A stretch of 64,000 bases of DNA from Muribaculum sp. (lineage in GTDB: Bacteria; Bacteroidota; Bacteroidia; Bacteroidales; Muribaculaceae). Below are positions 17,358 through 25,779 of this stretch, piece after piece. The position numbers and the translations under genes were made by a program. The notes under the pieces were generated by a model. That model did no database searches, had not been told where the DNA came from, and worked only from the letters and a program-made list of their open reading frames with translations. The stretch lies in NCBI GenBank assembly GCA_023666965.1, contig JAMPAZ010000001.1, positions 987,222 through 1,051,221 on the forward strand. The letters are read 5' to 3'. Position 1 is the first letter of the stretch. Every line of letters starts with the position of its first letter.

Positions 17358-18329
17358 TTACAGTACCGGGATGTCGTTGGGTCCGAACGGAACTTCTCCA
17401 ATGGGCTGCCAGGTGCGGACCATAATTTGAGGATGATCTTCGTCGGTGAAGTCCCATACGAGTACTACAATACCTTCGTCGCTGTAGCCCTTGGTGTGCC
17501 ATTTCTGTGAAAGTGTGACGTAGTAGTAGTCGGGTTTTGCATCGTGGCGCATCACGCGGTAGTCATCGAATATGACGTTGATGTATCCGTTGTGGCTCTG
17601 CTTGTCGAAGATAGCGCGGAGTTTATTAAGATATTCGCGTTTGTTCTGCTGAGTATAGACAACCTTTTGCGAGGTAGGCAGCTCTGGACCTTTACGGCGT
17701 TCAGAAATCACCTTACCGGTGATGATAAGTGCATCGTCGCTGAACACGTCTTCCATGAAGCGAATGTTCTTGTCGTTGTAAGCTTGCTTAAATTTTTCGC
17801 ACCAGCCGAGAATCTGCATACGGCGTTCAACGTCTTTGAGCATTTCGCCCTCGGCAAGCATTTTCGTGTAGGTGGTGTTGTCCATTGTAAAGTTTACGTC
17901 GTCGATACGTCCGTTGGGCGTAAAGTCAATGCAAAGTTCACGGCGAGAACCGCTGTCGTAAGCGTCGTCAAGCGGATACATAGTCAGTCCGATGTTGCGG
18001 AACTGATATGCCTTAGTCGTGCCGTTGGAGCGTTTGCGGGTAAGACAGCTTTCTGCTATAAAGTCGTCCTCCGTGCTGAAATGTACATTTTCCCAACATG
18101 AAGCAAGTGATTCAATGGCCGTGTCGCTGATGTCGATTCCGGCAACGTTCAGGTCGGTGTTTTGTTGGCAGGCAGTATTGATTGCCGTAAGAAGGAGACT
18201 GGTTTGATGCTCCATCTTGTCGATAAGTGCCTGATTGTCGATTCCGTCTCGTATTTTGAACTTGACAGCGGCCTGCGACTGTATGCCGATTGCCGCGATT
18301 GCGATAAGAGTGAAGATTAACTTTTTCAT
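17358..18329 (-). CDS. Exported NTF2-like protein of unknown function
   Basis: The start is the ATG at 18329 (MKKLIFTLIAIAAIGIQSQAA), a clear signal peptide; a TTG two codons earlier is unlikely. The protein is about 323 residues. The C-terminal part (about 175-310) looks like a SnoaL/NTF2-like domain: helix EKFKQAYNDKNIRFMEDVFSDDALIITG followed by strands ending VLVWDFTDEDHPQIMVRTW. The N-terminal 170 residues match nothing I recognise. The next upstream gene product ends with a very similar motif. It sits inside the tubulin-like operon, 49 bp after that gene. Confidence 0.72.
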   Translation of the reverse strand: MKKLIFTLIAIAAIGIQSQAAVKFKIRDGIDNQALIDKMEHQTSLLLTAINTACQQNTDLNVAGIDISDTAIESLASCWENVHFSTEDDFIAESCLTRKRSNGTTKAYQFRNIGLTMYPLDDAYDSGSRRELCIDFTPNGRIDDVNFTMDNTTYTKMLAEGEMLKDVERRMQILGWCEKFKQAYNDKNIRFMEDVFSDDALIITGKVISERRKGPELPTSQKVVYTQQNKREYLNKLRAIFDKQSHNGYINVIFDDYRVMRHDAKPDYYYVTLSQKWHTKGYSDEGIVVLVWDFTDEDHPQIMVRTWQPIGEVPFGPNDIPVL

Positions 18330-18378
18330 TGTCAAGGATTAATATTTTCAAAGTCTATATAATTCAATTGCGTGTGCG

Positions 18379-18831
18379 CTACTTTGTAGTCACCTCTGTT
18401 ATCTTGGGATGGTGCGGGTCAGAGATTTCCCACAGGATAGTAACGTTCTTACTATCAGAAAAATTGTATCCTTCCCGTGTTAATTTAAACGATGTCTTAA
18501 TCTTTTTCGGACTTTCGCAAATCTGTGTCACTACCACATCTTCAATCCCGGCTTTATCGACATCCTCGTCCATAAATTCATTGTAGAGATCAGTTAATTC
18601 ATCACGGTCGACGTCGAGTATCGACATGAGGAATCCTTGATCCTGGCTCAAGTAGGCATCTTTTAGCTTATCGAGATATGACAAAATTATTTGTCTGTTT
18701 TCCGAGCTTACTTCTTGGCAACATGTTGCTTCTACTACAGAGTCGGAACTTTGGCTTGCAGTTTCACCATAAGCCGAGACTCCCGTAGTGATAAATAGCA
18801 TTGCGGATATTAGTGTCGCTTTCATACACAT
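18379..18831 (-). CDS. Small exported protein, short paralogue of the NTF2-like neighbour
   Basis: I take ATG 18831 as the start (MCMKATLISAMLF..., 150 residues), because it gives a signal peptide directly and leaves 7 bp to the upstream stop. A longer frame would run into the preceding gene. ATG at 18825 is equally possible. After the signal (ending SAYGE) the protein has a helix YLDKLKDAYLSQDQGFLMSI and a C-terminal ILWEISDPHHPKITEV. That matches VLVWDFTDEDHPQIMV of the next gene, so it looks like a short NTF2-like relative. Function unknown. Confidence 0.68.
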   Translation of the reverse strand: MCMKATLISAMLFITTGVSAYGETASQSSDSVVEATCCQEVSSENRQIILSYLDKLKDAYLSQDQGFLMSILDVDRDELTDLYNEFMDEDVDKAGIEDVVVTQICESPKKIKTSFKLTREGYNFSDSKNVTILWEISDPHHPKITEVTTK

Positions 18832-18838
18832 TTGAGTT

Positions 18839-19687
18839 TTAGTTGCTGAATTCAAACCATAAGGCTGGAGAGCCTTTGAAGTCTTCAAGCGCTGAATTGC
18901 TCCCGGTAGAGTAGTTGCGTCTGGAGGTCGATCCGGGGCCGAGTAACGCTTTAATGCCTGCACCGTTGTTGCCTATAACCCAAAATGTCGCATTTCGGTC
19001 CGGGCAATTGGTTACAATGCCGTATTTGCTTACTTTCCCTAACGACTTAAACAGATTCAGAAGACTGTTTACTTCATTAATGTCTTTGGCATAAATCAAT
19101 TCGTTGATTACGTCCATCTGCCACTGTTGAAGAGTCATGTTCGGATCTTGTGCGGGCGGAGGCGCGACATTTTCTGCTACCGCGGTGTTAGCTTCCGTTG
19201 CAGGTTTTGTCTCCGTTGCCGGCTTCGCCGGAGTCACGGGTTTTGCTTCTGCTACGGTCTTGGGTGTGGCTTGTTCGGTCGGTTTAGCCTCGGGTTCCGA
19301 TTTTATTGCAGGCTTTTCGGTTGTGGTTTGTGCGGTAGCGGTTTGTGGCGTTGCAGGGGCTTCTCCGGAAAGAACAGCAATGGATATGTAGGATAACACA
19401 CGGGTATGGTCGCCACGTTTCATCGACATGTGTTGAATGTTTTGCAAGACATCCGGCGACAACGTCTTGTCGGGAAAATGCTCTTTGTAATATTCTGTTA
19501 TTCTGCTGATGAGCAGTAGGTCGGCGTTGTCGCGTGCCTTTACTTCCGAGGCATTCGTGGATTCCTCCGACAAATAGTTTTTGTCGAGCTTCATCATTAC
19601 GATCTCCTCCGATGTGTTTTGTGCGCTTAGAAACGCCGGAGTCAACATCGCGAATAGCATGAATATTTTTAATATATTGGTGTACAT
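18839..19687 (-). CDS. Exported protein with Ala/Pro/Lys-rich linker, unknown
   Basis: The 282-residue precursor starts with a signal peptide (MLTPAFLSAQN). An N-terminal helical part (25-100) is followed by a low-complexity segment rich in Pro, Ala, Thr, Glu and Lys (about 105-180, repeated PATETKPATE-type units). A C-terminal domain (185-282) begins MTLQQWQMDVINELIYAKDINEVNSLL. The linker probably spans part of the periplasm or peptidoglycan. It lies between two genes with gaps of 6 and 7 bp, in the middle of the tubulin-like operon. I recognise no family. Confidence 0.7.
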   Translation of the reverse strand: MYTNILKIFMLFAMLTPAFLSAQNTSEEIVMMKLDKNYLSEESTNASEVKARDNADLLLISRITEYYKEHFPDKTLSPDVLQNIQHMSMKRGDHTRVLSYISIAVLSGEAPATPQTATAQTTTEKPAIKSEPEAKPTEQATPKTVAEAKPVTPAKPATETKPATEANTAVAENVAPPPAQDPNMTLQQWQMDVINELIYAKDINEVNSLLNLFKSLGKVSKYGIVTNCPDRNATFWVIGNNGAGIKALLGPGSTSRRNYSTGSNSALEDFKGSPALWFEFSN

Positions 19688-19693
19688 ATTTAA

Positions 19694-20935
19694 TTAGTTA
19701 TTGTTTTCGCCAAACAGACTGCTGATTTTGGAAATGGGTATGTAACTTGTGAGTCGGGCAGGGAACCGTCCTTGTCCCGATTCTAAATCGTCCTTGTTGA
19801 CAGTGACTCTCATCGTATGGCAGTATCCCTCCGGAATGTTTCTGAAAATCACCACGTCGGTATATGCCTTATCGTCATCCTTGGATATGCCAAAAAACAC
19901 TTCGCAACCTTTATTTCGGAAATAGTTTATGACATTGTTCAAGGGTACTGAAATATTTTTATAGTCAAAGTCATACCCGATATGTTTTATGTCGAGTATA
20001 AAATCGTTGTCGAGCTCTCCGGTTGTCAGTAGATTTGCCATTGTTTCAATCGGATAGACCGAAGAATTGTTGATTAGCTCGTATGTTCTCTGTTTAATCA
20101 GACTTCCCGGGGGGATGTCGACCTTGCCGTCAGGGACATTTTCCTCGGATGTCTCGGCGTTTTCGATTAGTTCAAAAGCTTTTTTGGAGGCAGCCGGATC
20201 AAATATCGATAAGTGGTAATATCTGTTCGATGTCAATGCGTCGGTGTAGTAACTGTTGCCCGGTCTAATGTAGTAGTTTATGTTCCATGTCGGCAACAGA
20301 TTTTGTCTGGTCACGCTGTCGTTGAGTACAGGTGTGATGCGGTGTGACGAAAGGTCGTCAAGCAAGCGGCGTTCGTTTTCGACCATACCGGTGCCGTGAA
20401 GCAAATCGTAGCTTATGGGAAACGAAACGGCGTAGGCAGTTTGTCCGTCGGGATTATCCCAACTGACTCGGTATCTGCGTCCGTTCTGATTACTTACTGA
20501 GATGCTGTATCCGTCGGATTTCATCTGTTTGAGGCGTGCAAATTCACCTCCTTCAAATGTAATTTGGTCTTCGGCGAGCATTGTGTTGACCGACTTTTCT
20601 CGTTTCAAGGGCATGTCGGCCGCGAGTGCATATCGTTCAAGAAAATTGAATACGACATTGTTCGGCCCCATGCGGAGCGCGTCATCGAATATGGAGTAGC
20701 CGATATGGACGACCTTGCCGTCTGTCAAATCGACTCTAACTGGTGTGTTTTTATATGATAGATTAATGGTAGCGTCTTCATCGTCGGCGGGCACGTCCAT
20801 TGCGCTAAAGTTCATCACTTTAGCCATTGCTTCGAGCTGGTCGGTAGCGAATTCCAATGAAGAAGCAATCGCTGTGGACCCTAAAAAGGCCCACAACGAT
20901 GCAAAAAATATTGATGTCAGATGTCTGAACGTCAT
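19694..20935 (-). CDS. Exported hypothetical protein of the tubulin-like operon
   Basis: A 413-residue protein with an N-terminal signal peptide (FFASLWAFLGSTAIASS). It appears to have two alpha/beta halves. The first (30-190) has an imperfect beta pattern (TINLSYKNTPVRVDLTDGKVVHIGYSIF). The second (220-410) contains YHLSIFDPAASKKAF and VPLNNVINYFRNKGCEVFFGISKDDDKAYTDVVIFRN, resembling a small ferredoxin-like fold. No cysteine or acid cluster suggests an enzyme. It is 9 bp downstream of the zinc-ribbon membrane protein and 6 bp upstream of the next gene. I do not recognise it; the tight packing argues for a role in the same complex. Confidence 0.7.
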   Translation of the reverse strand: MTFRHLTSIFFASLWAFLGSTAIASSLEFATDQLEAMAKVMNFSAMDVPADDEDATINLSYKNTPVRVDLTDGKVVHIGYSIFDDALRMGPNNVVFNFLERYALAADMPLKREKSVNTMLAEDQITFEGGEFARLKQMKSDGYSISVSNQNGRRYRVSWDNPDGQTAYAVSFPISYDLLHGTGMVENERRLLDDLSSHRITPVLNDSVTRQNLLPTWNINYYIRPGNSYYTDALTSNRYYHLSIFDPAASKKAFELIENAETSEENVPDGKVDIPPGSLIKQRTYELINNSSVYPIETMANLLTTGELDNDFILDIKHIGYDFDYKNISVPLNNVINYFRNKGCEVFFGISKDDDKAYTDVVIFRNIPEGYCHTMRVTVNKDDLESGQGRFPARLTSYIPISKISSLFGENNN

Positions 20936-20944
20936 AAGGTTAGC

Positions 20945-21646
20945 TTATACTCCTATGTCAAATTTCTTTGTTGTTCCGTTTGCAAATTTGACAGTTCCGC
21001 CTACGAGTTTACCTTCTTTGAAGCGAGCTGAAATAATCTTGTCACCGTTGCCTACTTCGATGGTTTTGCCGCCTGACTTCAAGTCGATAGAGTATGATTT
21101 AGTGACCGTCACTTCTCCGGTTCCGTGAGGCTTGCCCGCTTTTGAAGGCCCTGTGTACAGACCCCAACCGAGGTTGTAGTTGTTCAGATGGTTAGATGAA
21201 CTCACTTCTTTAGTGACTACTTTCTCTACAGTATCGACTCTTTCAACCACTACAGTGTCGGTAGTTTGTACTACTGTCTCAACGAATACCGTGTCAGGTT
21301 CGGACACCACTTCGTCTTCTCCGTTGCCGTCATCTTCGGGTTCTTCGGTTTCATTGTAGCCACCGTCTTCTTCATCGTCTACGAACTCTGTTCCCTCGGG
21401 ATCGGGAGTTGTAGCCTTATTCTCGCCTTTCGGCCAGAAAATTACGGCACCTGCGGCGATGATAGCTACTGCAATCACGCCTACAATCCACATCGGGAAG
21501 CCTCCGCCCTTAACTTCTTCAATCATTTCCGATCCGCAGTCGGGGCACTTCAGGTCTTCACCTTCGGGAATTGTAAAATCCTTCTTTTTATCGGCTGTGT
21601 CGCAATTACCAAAGTTCAAACAACGGTATTTTTTCTCTTTTGCCAT
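20945..21646 (-). CDS. Zinc-ribbon single-pass membrane protein with MORN-like tail
   Basis: In 233 residues there is an N-terminal zinc ribbon (Cys9, Cys15, Cys34, Cys37), a transmembrane helix at 51-71 (PMWIVGVIAVAIIAAGAVIF), a long acidic Glu/Asp/Thr/Val linker (80-150), and a C-terminal domain with GKPHGTGEV and KLVGGTVKFANGT, which resemble MORN units. With the N-terminus in the cytoplasm, the ribbon could contact the tubulin-like protein encoded 39 bp upstream. The MORN-like part would then face the periplasm. This topology is inferred from the order of segments. It fits a bridge between the cytoplasmic tubulin-like protein and the exported partners encoded downstream. Confidence 0.78.
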   Translation of the reverse strand: MAKEKKYRCLNFGNCDTADKKKDFTIPEGEDLKCPDCGSEMIEEVKGGGFPMWIVGVIAVAIIAAGAVIFWPKGENKATTPDPEGTEFVDDEEDGGYNETEEPEDDGNGEDEVVSEPDTVFVETVVQTTDTVVVERVDTVEKVVTKEVSSSNHLNNYNLGWGLYTGPSKAGKPHGTGEVTVTKSYSIDLKSGGKTIEVGNGDKIISARFKEGKLVGGTVKFANGTTKKFDIGV

Positions 21647-21685
21647 GATAGTAATAATAATAATTAGTTATATTATAAATATTGT

Positions 21686-24600
21686 TTACTGAGGACGATA
21701 TGACAGCAGCGTTTCGACTGCCTTCTTTGTCCAATTGACAAATTGATTGTACTTGGTCTTCGGGGTGGGGTTTTCCTCTTTGATTACCTTTCCGATTGCC
21801 GCCATTATCTTGTCTTGGAGTTCTTTCAGTTTTGCCTGAATATCCTTAAGCGCAGATGGGTCGATTTCCTGGAATGCCTCTTCCATCGCGTCGTTGTAGA
21901 GTCGGCGTATTTCCTTTGCCCGCTCTTCAATCAGACGGTCGTTGAAGGCCATCTCGGTGAATTTGTCAAATCCCCACGGGGTGATCTCTGCATTTCCGAA
22001 GATGTCCACACCGCCGGTTGCCCCATATTGTCCGGATGTTTCGGCATCGAACAGTATGCGGTCAAGTCCGAGATCCAAAATCATGTAAGGCATGATGTCC
22101 TCGCGAAGTTGGTCAGGCGACTTCGGCGGAACGGCAAAGAGTGTGCGATAGTCGTTTGCATAACCTTCGCTGACAAGCAGTATTCGGTTAGCGGGTGATG
22201 CTGCTATTAGAGAGTCAAACTTCGCCTTAAGCATAGGCACTGAACTGATTGCGCGCATAGGATAGCCGTTTTCAACGATAGCCACTGATATTTCGTTGGT
22301 GTACTGTCCATCAAGAGATATGTGGATTGCAGCCCCTGCTCCGCCGGGTATTGCATCTCGGAGGGCTTTCTCAAATCGTTCTGCAAATTCAAGAAGTTCA
22401 GGATCCTTTGTTTGTGGAAGCGTCACCAAAATGCGCTTGAATAATATGTTTTTGCCAATTTCAGGTGCCTCAGTGTTGGGGTTATTTAGCTGGATTTCGT
22501 TCATGTTTATCTCAGTGAACACTCCGCTTGCCGTGATAATCTGGCGGGCAAACTGTTGAAGGGCTTGCTCGTTGTTGCCATACTTGTTACGTAGACGTTC
22601 CATGATGGGCACTTCTAGTACTTTCTGATTCTGTTCTTTACAGAACTCGTTGTGGAAAGTGACTATTTCGCCGTAAACCGGGCCTAACAATGTGCGTGAC
22701 AGCATGTTGCGGTTCAGCTTGTTGACGTTCATGAATTTGCCGTCGCTTGCAAGCGCCTCGACGATTGACTCACGGATGGTGCTCGTGATTTTATCCATGC
22801 TGTCTTCGTTGACGTTCATCTTGCGTTCGAGGTCTGCCATACGGTTGCGGCTATAGAACTTAATCACGGGCAGAGTCATATCCTCCGTGCCATCGCGGTC
22901 GTCGGTGTCGTTGACCACGGTGTAAAGGTCTGCGAGGGCCACCATGCGCTCCTTATTAAACTTGATGATGTCGTCGAGAGCCTGTTCAAATCCGATAAGA
23001 CGCTTGCCGAGGTCGATGAACTTCTTCTCAAGTGTTTGTGCCAAGGGTACAGCAAACAGTTTGATGGCTTCTATTTCGGTCTTCTTAGTGTAAAGGACCT
23101 TGCAGTAGTTGGTGACGCGCTCAAACCGGTTACCGAATATGATAGGGCGTTTAAGCATACCCGCACTGAGGTACTCGGTCTTAACCTGCTGGATGGTCTC
23201 TTGTAGTTCCTTGCACTTGGCGTCGAGAGCCGGAATGGTGGTTTCTTGCATCTTCAGCGCTTCGTCACCTGCATATACAGTCAGTCGATCGACAATCTGA
23301 CGAGCCTCGTTGATAGACAGTCGACCTGTAGCCCATTCGTTGAACACGTACTTTTCTACTGTATCGGAAATCTGCTTGGCGTATGTGTCGAGTGCGCTTG
23401 CTTTGTCCTTGAAGAATCCAGTCGCGCCTTTGCCGCGGAATCCGCTTTCGAATCCGCCACGGCAATACTCGACGAGTTTGTCGAACGGATGGTCGGTACC
23501 CTTTGACGCTTCGGCCCAACGGTCGATGCAGGGGTTCCAGTAGTTGGTGAATTCACCTTTTTTCCATCCCTCTTTTTCGTCGCCGGGAAGGATGTAGTCC
23601 TTAAGCATAAGGTGGGCGCTGTCCATGTTCCAAGTGTCTTGACGGCCCGGCTGGCTCAGATAGCCCAGCGGGTCGAAGTTCTTGGGCTCTTCACGGTAAC
23701 CGGCAGTATTGCTCCAGTTGTCAAACTTGAGTTGGTACATGGCGCTTGTGCCGAGTGTATAAGCAATGTGTTCCTGAAGCTCAGTTTCTGGAACTACCAC
23801 GCGCTTTATGCCGAATGAACCGATTGCGCGGGTGCGAACGGGAAGCGGGGCGCCTTCGTCCGGATCTGCTGTCTCGTCATATTCATCGCGAGTATTGGAT
23901 ATGTTCTCAAATGTATAGAAACGCTTGAATTCATTTGAGAGATTTCCGCCCGGGCAGAAAATGTAGCTATAAACGAAGTCTGCTACGAGTCCTGCTAATT
24001 GAATAGGGTCGGTGACGGTATAGCCGAAGTTGTTTGTGTTGCTATACAGCATCAATCCTCCGGCGATTTTGATTTCTTGCGGAATTGCTCCTTCCTTTAT
24101 GTTTGCGGGGGTGGGGTTGTTGTAAGTAAGATATGTGCGACCGAGTTCAACCCCTGAAGTAACGTCAAACGGCGGACGGCTTACTCGCGTGCCCCACTCC
24201 TTATTGTAATGAGAAGTGAAGAGATTGTTGAGTTCAATAAGGGCACCATAGCCATTGCCCTTATAGCGGCCGGTATCCCAGTTGGGTTGAGGCGAATTTT
24301 CAGGAAGTTGGCAGTATGCTGTTAAGTTAAATCCGGTAGACTCATTGATGTTATGGTCAAACATCCACTTGCGGGTCTGAACGATGGCATCTATAATCGA
24401 ACCGGAACCAGTACCTCCCGCCAATCCGCAGAAAATGTGGATGTTGATAGTGCCACCCACCTCTTTCTTCTGCATTGACGAGACCTCAGATCCAAGTTTG
24501 TGAAGATAGGCATCGATATTGGCTCCGAAGAGCAGACGTCCGGCACGTCGTTTCTGGTCGGCCGCGGCTCCCACGGGACATGTCGCGGTCTGTGTCTCGC

Positions 24601-24898
24601 TGACATTCCCGAGCACACCCATCAAGCGGGTGAAACCCTTTGGATTGGAGAATATGGCATCAATGTTGCTGTTGGTCTTGATGTCGACAAATTCGCTTGG
24701 TGTGAAGCAGCAGTTGCCGTGTATGGTCTGATATGATATGTCGGTCGGGTTCATCATCGCCGCGTCAGTGTCGACGTAAATGAAGCCGATAGGCAGCTTG
24801 TTGCGTTGCGATTCGTCGTACTCAGTCCAAAGTCTTTGACGGAAAGCCTTTAGAATCTTACCGCCAGTACCTCCGAGTCCAATTAAGATGTGTGACAT
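21686..24898 (-). CDS. Tubulin/FtsZ-superfamily protein (Tubulin_2-like), 1070 residues
   Basis: The N-terminus MSHILIGLGGTGGKILKAF is a glycine-rich nucleotide loop, and INIHIFCGLAGGTGSGSIIDA (151-171) carries the tubulin signature GGTGSG at 161-166. A second segment (IGFIYVDTDAA, 37-47) matches the T3-side strand of FtsZ-like proteins. The first 450 or so residues should be the GTP-binding domain. The remaining 600 are largely helical (e.g. AKCKELQETIQQVKTEYL) and may mediate assembly. No clear T7 NxDxx(D/E) catalytic loop was seen. Makarova and Koonin described distant FtsZ-like families tied to membrane remodelling; this looks like such a member. Second gene of a nine-gene operon. Confidence 0.88.
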   Translation of the reverse strand: MSHILIGLGGTGGKILKAFRQRLWTEYDESQRNKLPIGFIYVDTDAAMMNPTDISYQTIHGNCCFTPSEFVDIKTNSNIDAIFSNPKGFTRLMGVLGNVSETQTATCPVGAAADQKRRAGRLLFGANIDAYLHKLGSEVSSMQKKEVGGTINIHIFCGLAGGTGSGSIIDAIVQTRKWMFDHNINESTGFNLTAYCQLPENSPQPNWDTGRYKGNGYGALIELNNLFTSHYNKEWGTRVSRPPFDVTSGVELGRTYLTYNNPTPANIKEGAIPQEIKIAGGLMLYSNTNNFGYTVTDPIQLAGLVADFVYSYIFCPGGNLSNEFKRFYTFENISNTRDEYDETADPDEGAPLPVRTRAIGSFGIKRVVVPETELQEHIAYTLGTSAMYQLKFDNWSNTAGYREEPKNFDPLGYLSQPGRQDTWNMDSAHLMLKDYILPGDEKEGWKKGEFTNYWNPCIDRWAEASKGTDHPFDKLVEYCRGGFESGFRGKGATGFFKDKASALDTYAKQISDTVEKYVFNEWATGRLSINEARQIVDRLTVYAGDEALKMQETTIPALDAKCKELQETIQQVKTEYLSAGMLKRPIIFGNRFERVTNYCKVLYTKKTEIEAIKLFAVPLAQTLEKKFIDLGKRLIGFEQALDDIIKFNKERMVALADLYTVVNDTDDRDGTEDMTLPVIKFYSRNRMADLERKMNVNEDSMDKITSTIRESIVEALASDGKFMNVNKLNRNMLSRTLLGPVYGEIVTFHNEFCKEQNQKVLEVPIMERLRNKYGNNEQALQQFARQIITASGVFTEINMNEIQLNNPNTEAPEIGKNILFKRILVTLPQTKDPELLEFAERFEKALRDAIPGGAGAAIHISLDGQYTNEISVAIVENGYPMRAISSVPMLKAKFDSLIAASPANRILLVSEGYANDYRTLFAVPPKSPDQLREDIMPYMILDLGLDRILFDAETSGQYGATGGVDIFGNAEITPWGFDKFTEMAFNDRLIEERAKEIRRLYNDAMEEAFQEIDPSALKDIQAKLKELQDKIMAAIGKVIKEENPTPKTKYNQFVNWTKKAVETLLSYRPQ

Positions 24899-24930
24899 AA
24901 TTTGTTGGGGTATTTATTGATGTTTAATTA

Positions 24931-25533
24931 TTAAAAATTCATAGTTGCGGTCGACGATGTGCCGTCTGTGCCTCCAAACATGTCGAGTTCTGACGTATAT
25001 TTCGGTGTGCGGCGGCGCATAAATCCGGCCAAAATGAAGAACACGGCCAATTCCGCGCCGAGCCATAGCCAGCGACGGAGTATGTATGCGTTCAACGTGG
25101 CATTGACTGCATTGATTAGTCCTAAAGATGCGTTTACGACTTTGTCGGAAGACGACGAAACGGCTTCTGATGCGTCGATTAGCGTGGAAGATACGGCATC
25201 AACGGCGTCGGAGGCCTCTTCGGGCAGATATTCCTCAGGGATGTAGTCTTCAATATTGGGTATCAACGCTGTCAGCGACTCGAAGTCGACATATTCCTTG
25301 GTGTTGGTTACGAGCGAATATGCCTGATCTACATAGTCTTTAGTAGTGTAAGCACCGAACAAAAGTACTATTTGGAACGTAGCGAAGATGAGCAAAAATA
25401 CGGATAGGAATGTGTTTTTAATCCAATTAATTCCGAAAAATTGCCGCGCTAAGAATGCGCACACAAGCGTCAGCGCAAGACCGCAGCCTGCGCCAAGAAG
25501 GAATGAGGATAAAAATGTATATAATATACCCAC
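24931..25533 (-). CDS. Three-helix membrane protein heading the tubulin-like operon
   Basis: The 200-residue protein starts at GTG (25533); no in-frame ATG precedes it before a stop. Predicted membrane segments are 4-29, 38-61 and 155-172. Between the second and third lies an acidic, Ser/Ala/Val-rich region (65-150) that should be extracytoplasmic or form an amphipathic helix pair. A short basic-to-polar tail follows the last helix. I know no family for it. It is the first gene after the promoter and sits 32 bp before the tubulin-like gene, so it is a strong candidate for the membrane anchor of the filament. Confidence 0.75.
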   Translation of the reverse strand: MGILYTFLSSFLLGAGCGLALTLVCAFLARQFFGINWIKNTFLSVFLLIFATFQIVLLFGAYTTKDYVDQAYSLVTNTKEYVDFESLTALIPNIEDYIPEEYLPEEASDAVDAVSSTLIDASEAVSSSSDKVVNASLGLINAVNATLNAYILRRWLWLGAELAVFFILAGFMRRRTPKYTSELDMFGGTDGTSSTATMNF

Positions 25534-25646
25534 GGTATAATGATTAAATTAAAATGTAAGGCGTAAAATTAATTCACACTGCGTCATTCGGACGGGTGGT
25601 GTTGAACGAAATGCACGTATAATCACTCGTTTATCCGAATATCGCA

Positions 25647-25678
25647 CAAATATACGCGTTTTTCTCTTATTAAGCAAG
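25647..25678 (-). promoter_or_regulatory. Promoter of the tubulin-like operon
   Basis: Minus strand CTTG (25678-25675), 20 bp, TATATTTG (25654-25647). The -7 is a full match and the -33 has three of four bases. This gives a 5' leader of about 100 nt before the GTG start. No comparable motif was seen in the gaps inside the operon. Confidence 0.62.
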
Positions 25679-25720
25679 ATTCTGCAGAAAGATTACTTTA
25701 AGTTTTGCTTCTTTGGGGAA

Positions 25721-25755
25721 TAGGATAGGATAGGATAGGATAGGATAGGATAGGA
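25721..25755. repeat. Pentanucleotide tandem repeat (TAGGA)x7
   Basis: Seven perfect TAGGA units lie between the end of the YitT gene (25780) and the tubulin-like operon promoter, with its last unit about 43 bp upstream of that -33 box. The tract is free of interruptions, so it is prone to slippage. Confidence 0.95.
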
Positions 25756-25779
25756 CGCAATCCTTTTTCACAAAGGGGA

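Noticed and set aside
19127-19396. Two overlapping plus-strand frames of 84-89 codons rich in Cys/Gly/Phe
   Set aside because: They are shadows of the repetitive Ala/Pro/Lys codons in the exported protein on the other strand.
25721-25755. TAGGA tract as a coding repeat
   Set aside because: It lies between the YitT stop and the next promoter; no gene runs through it.
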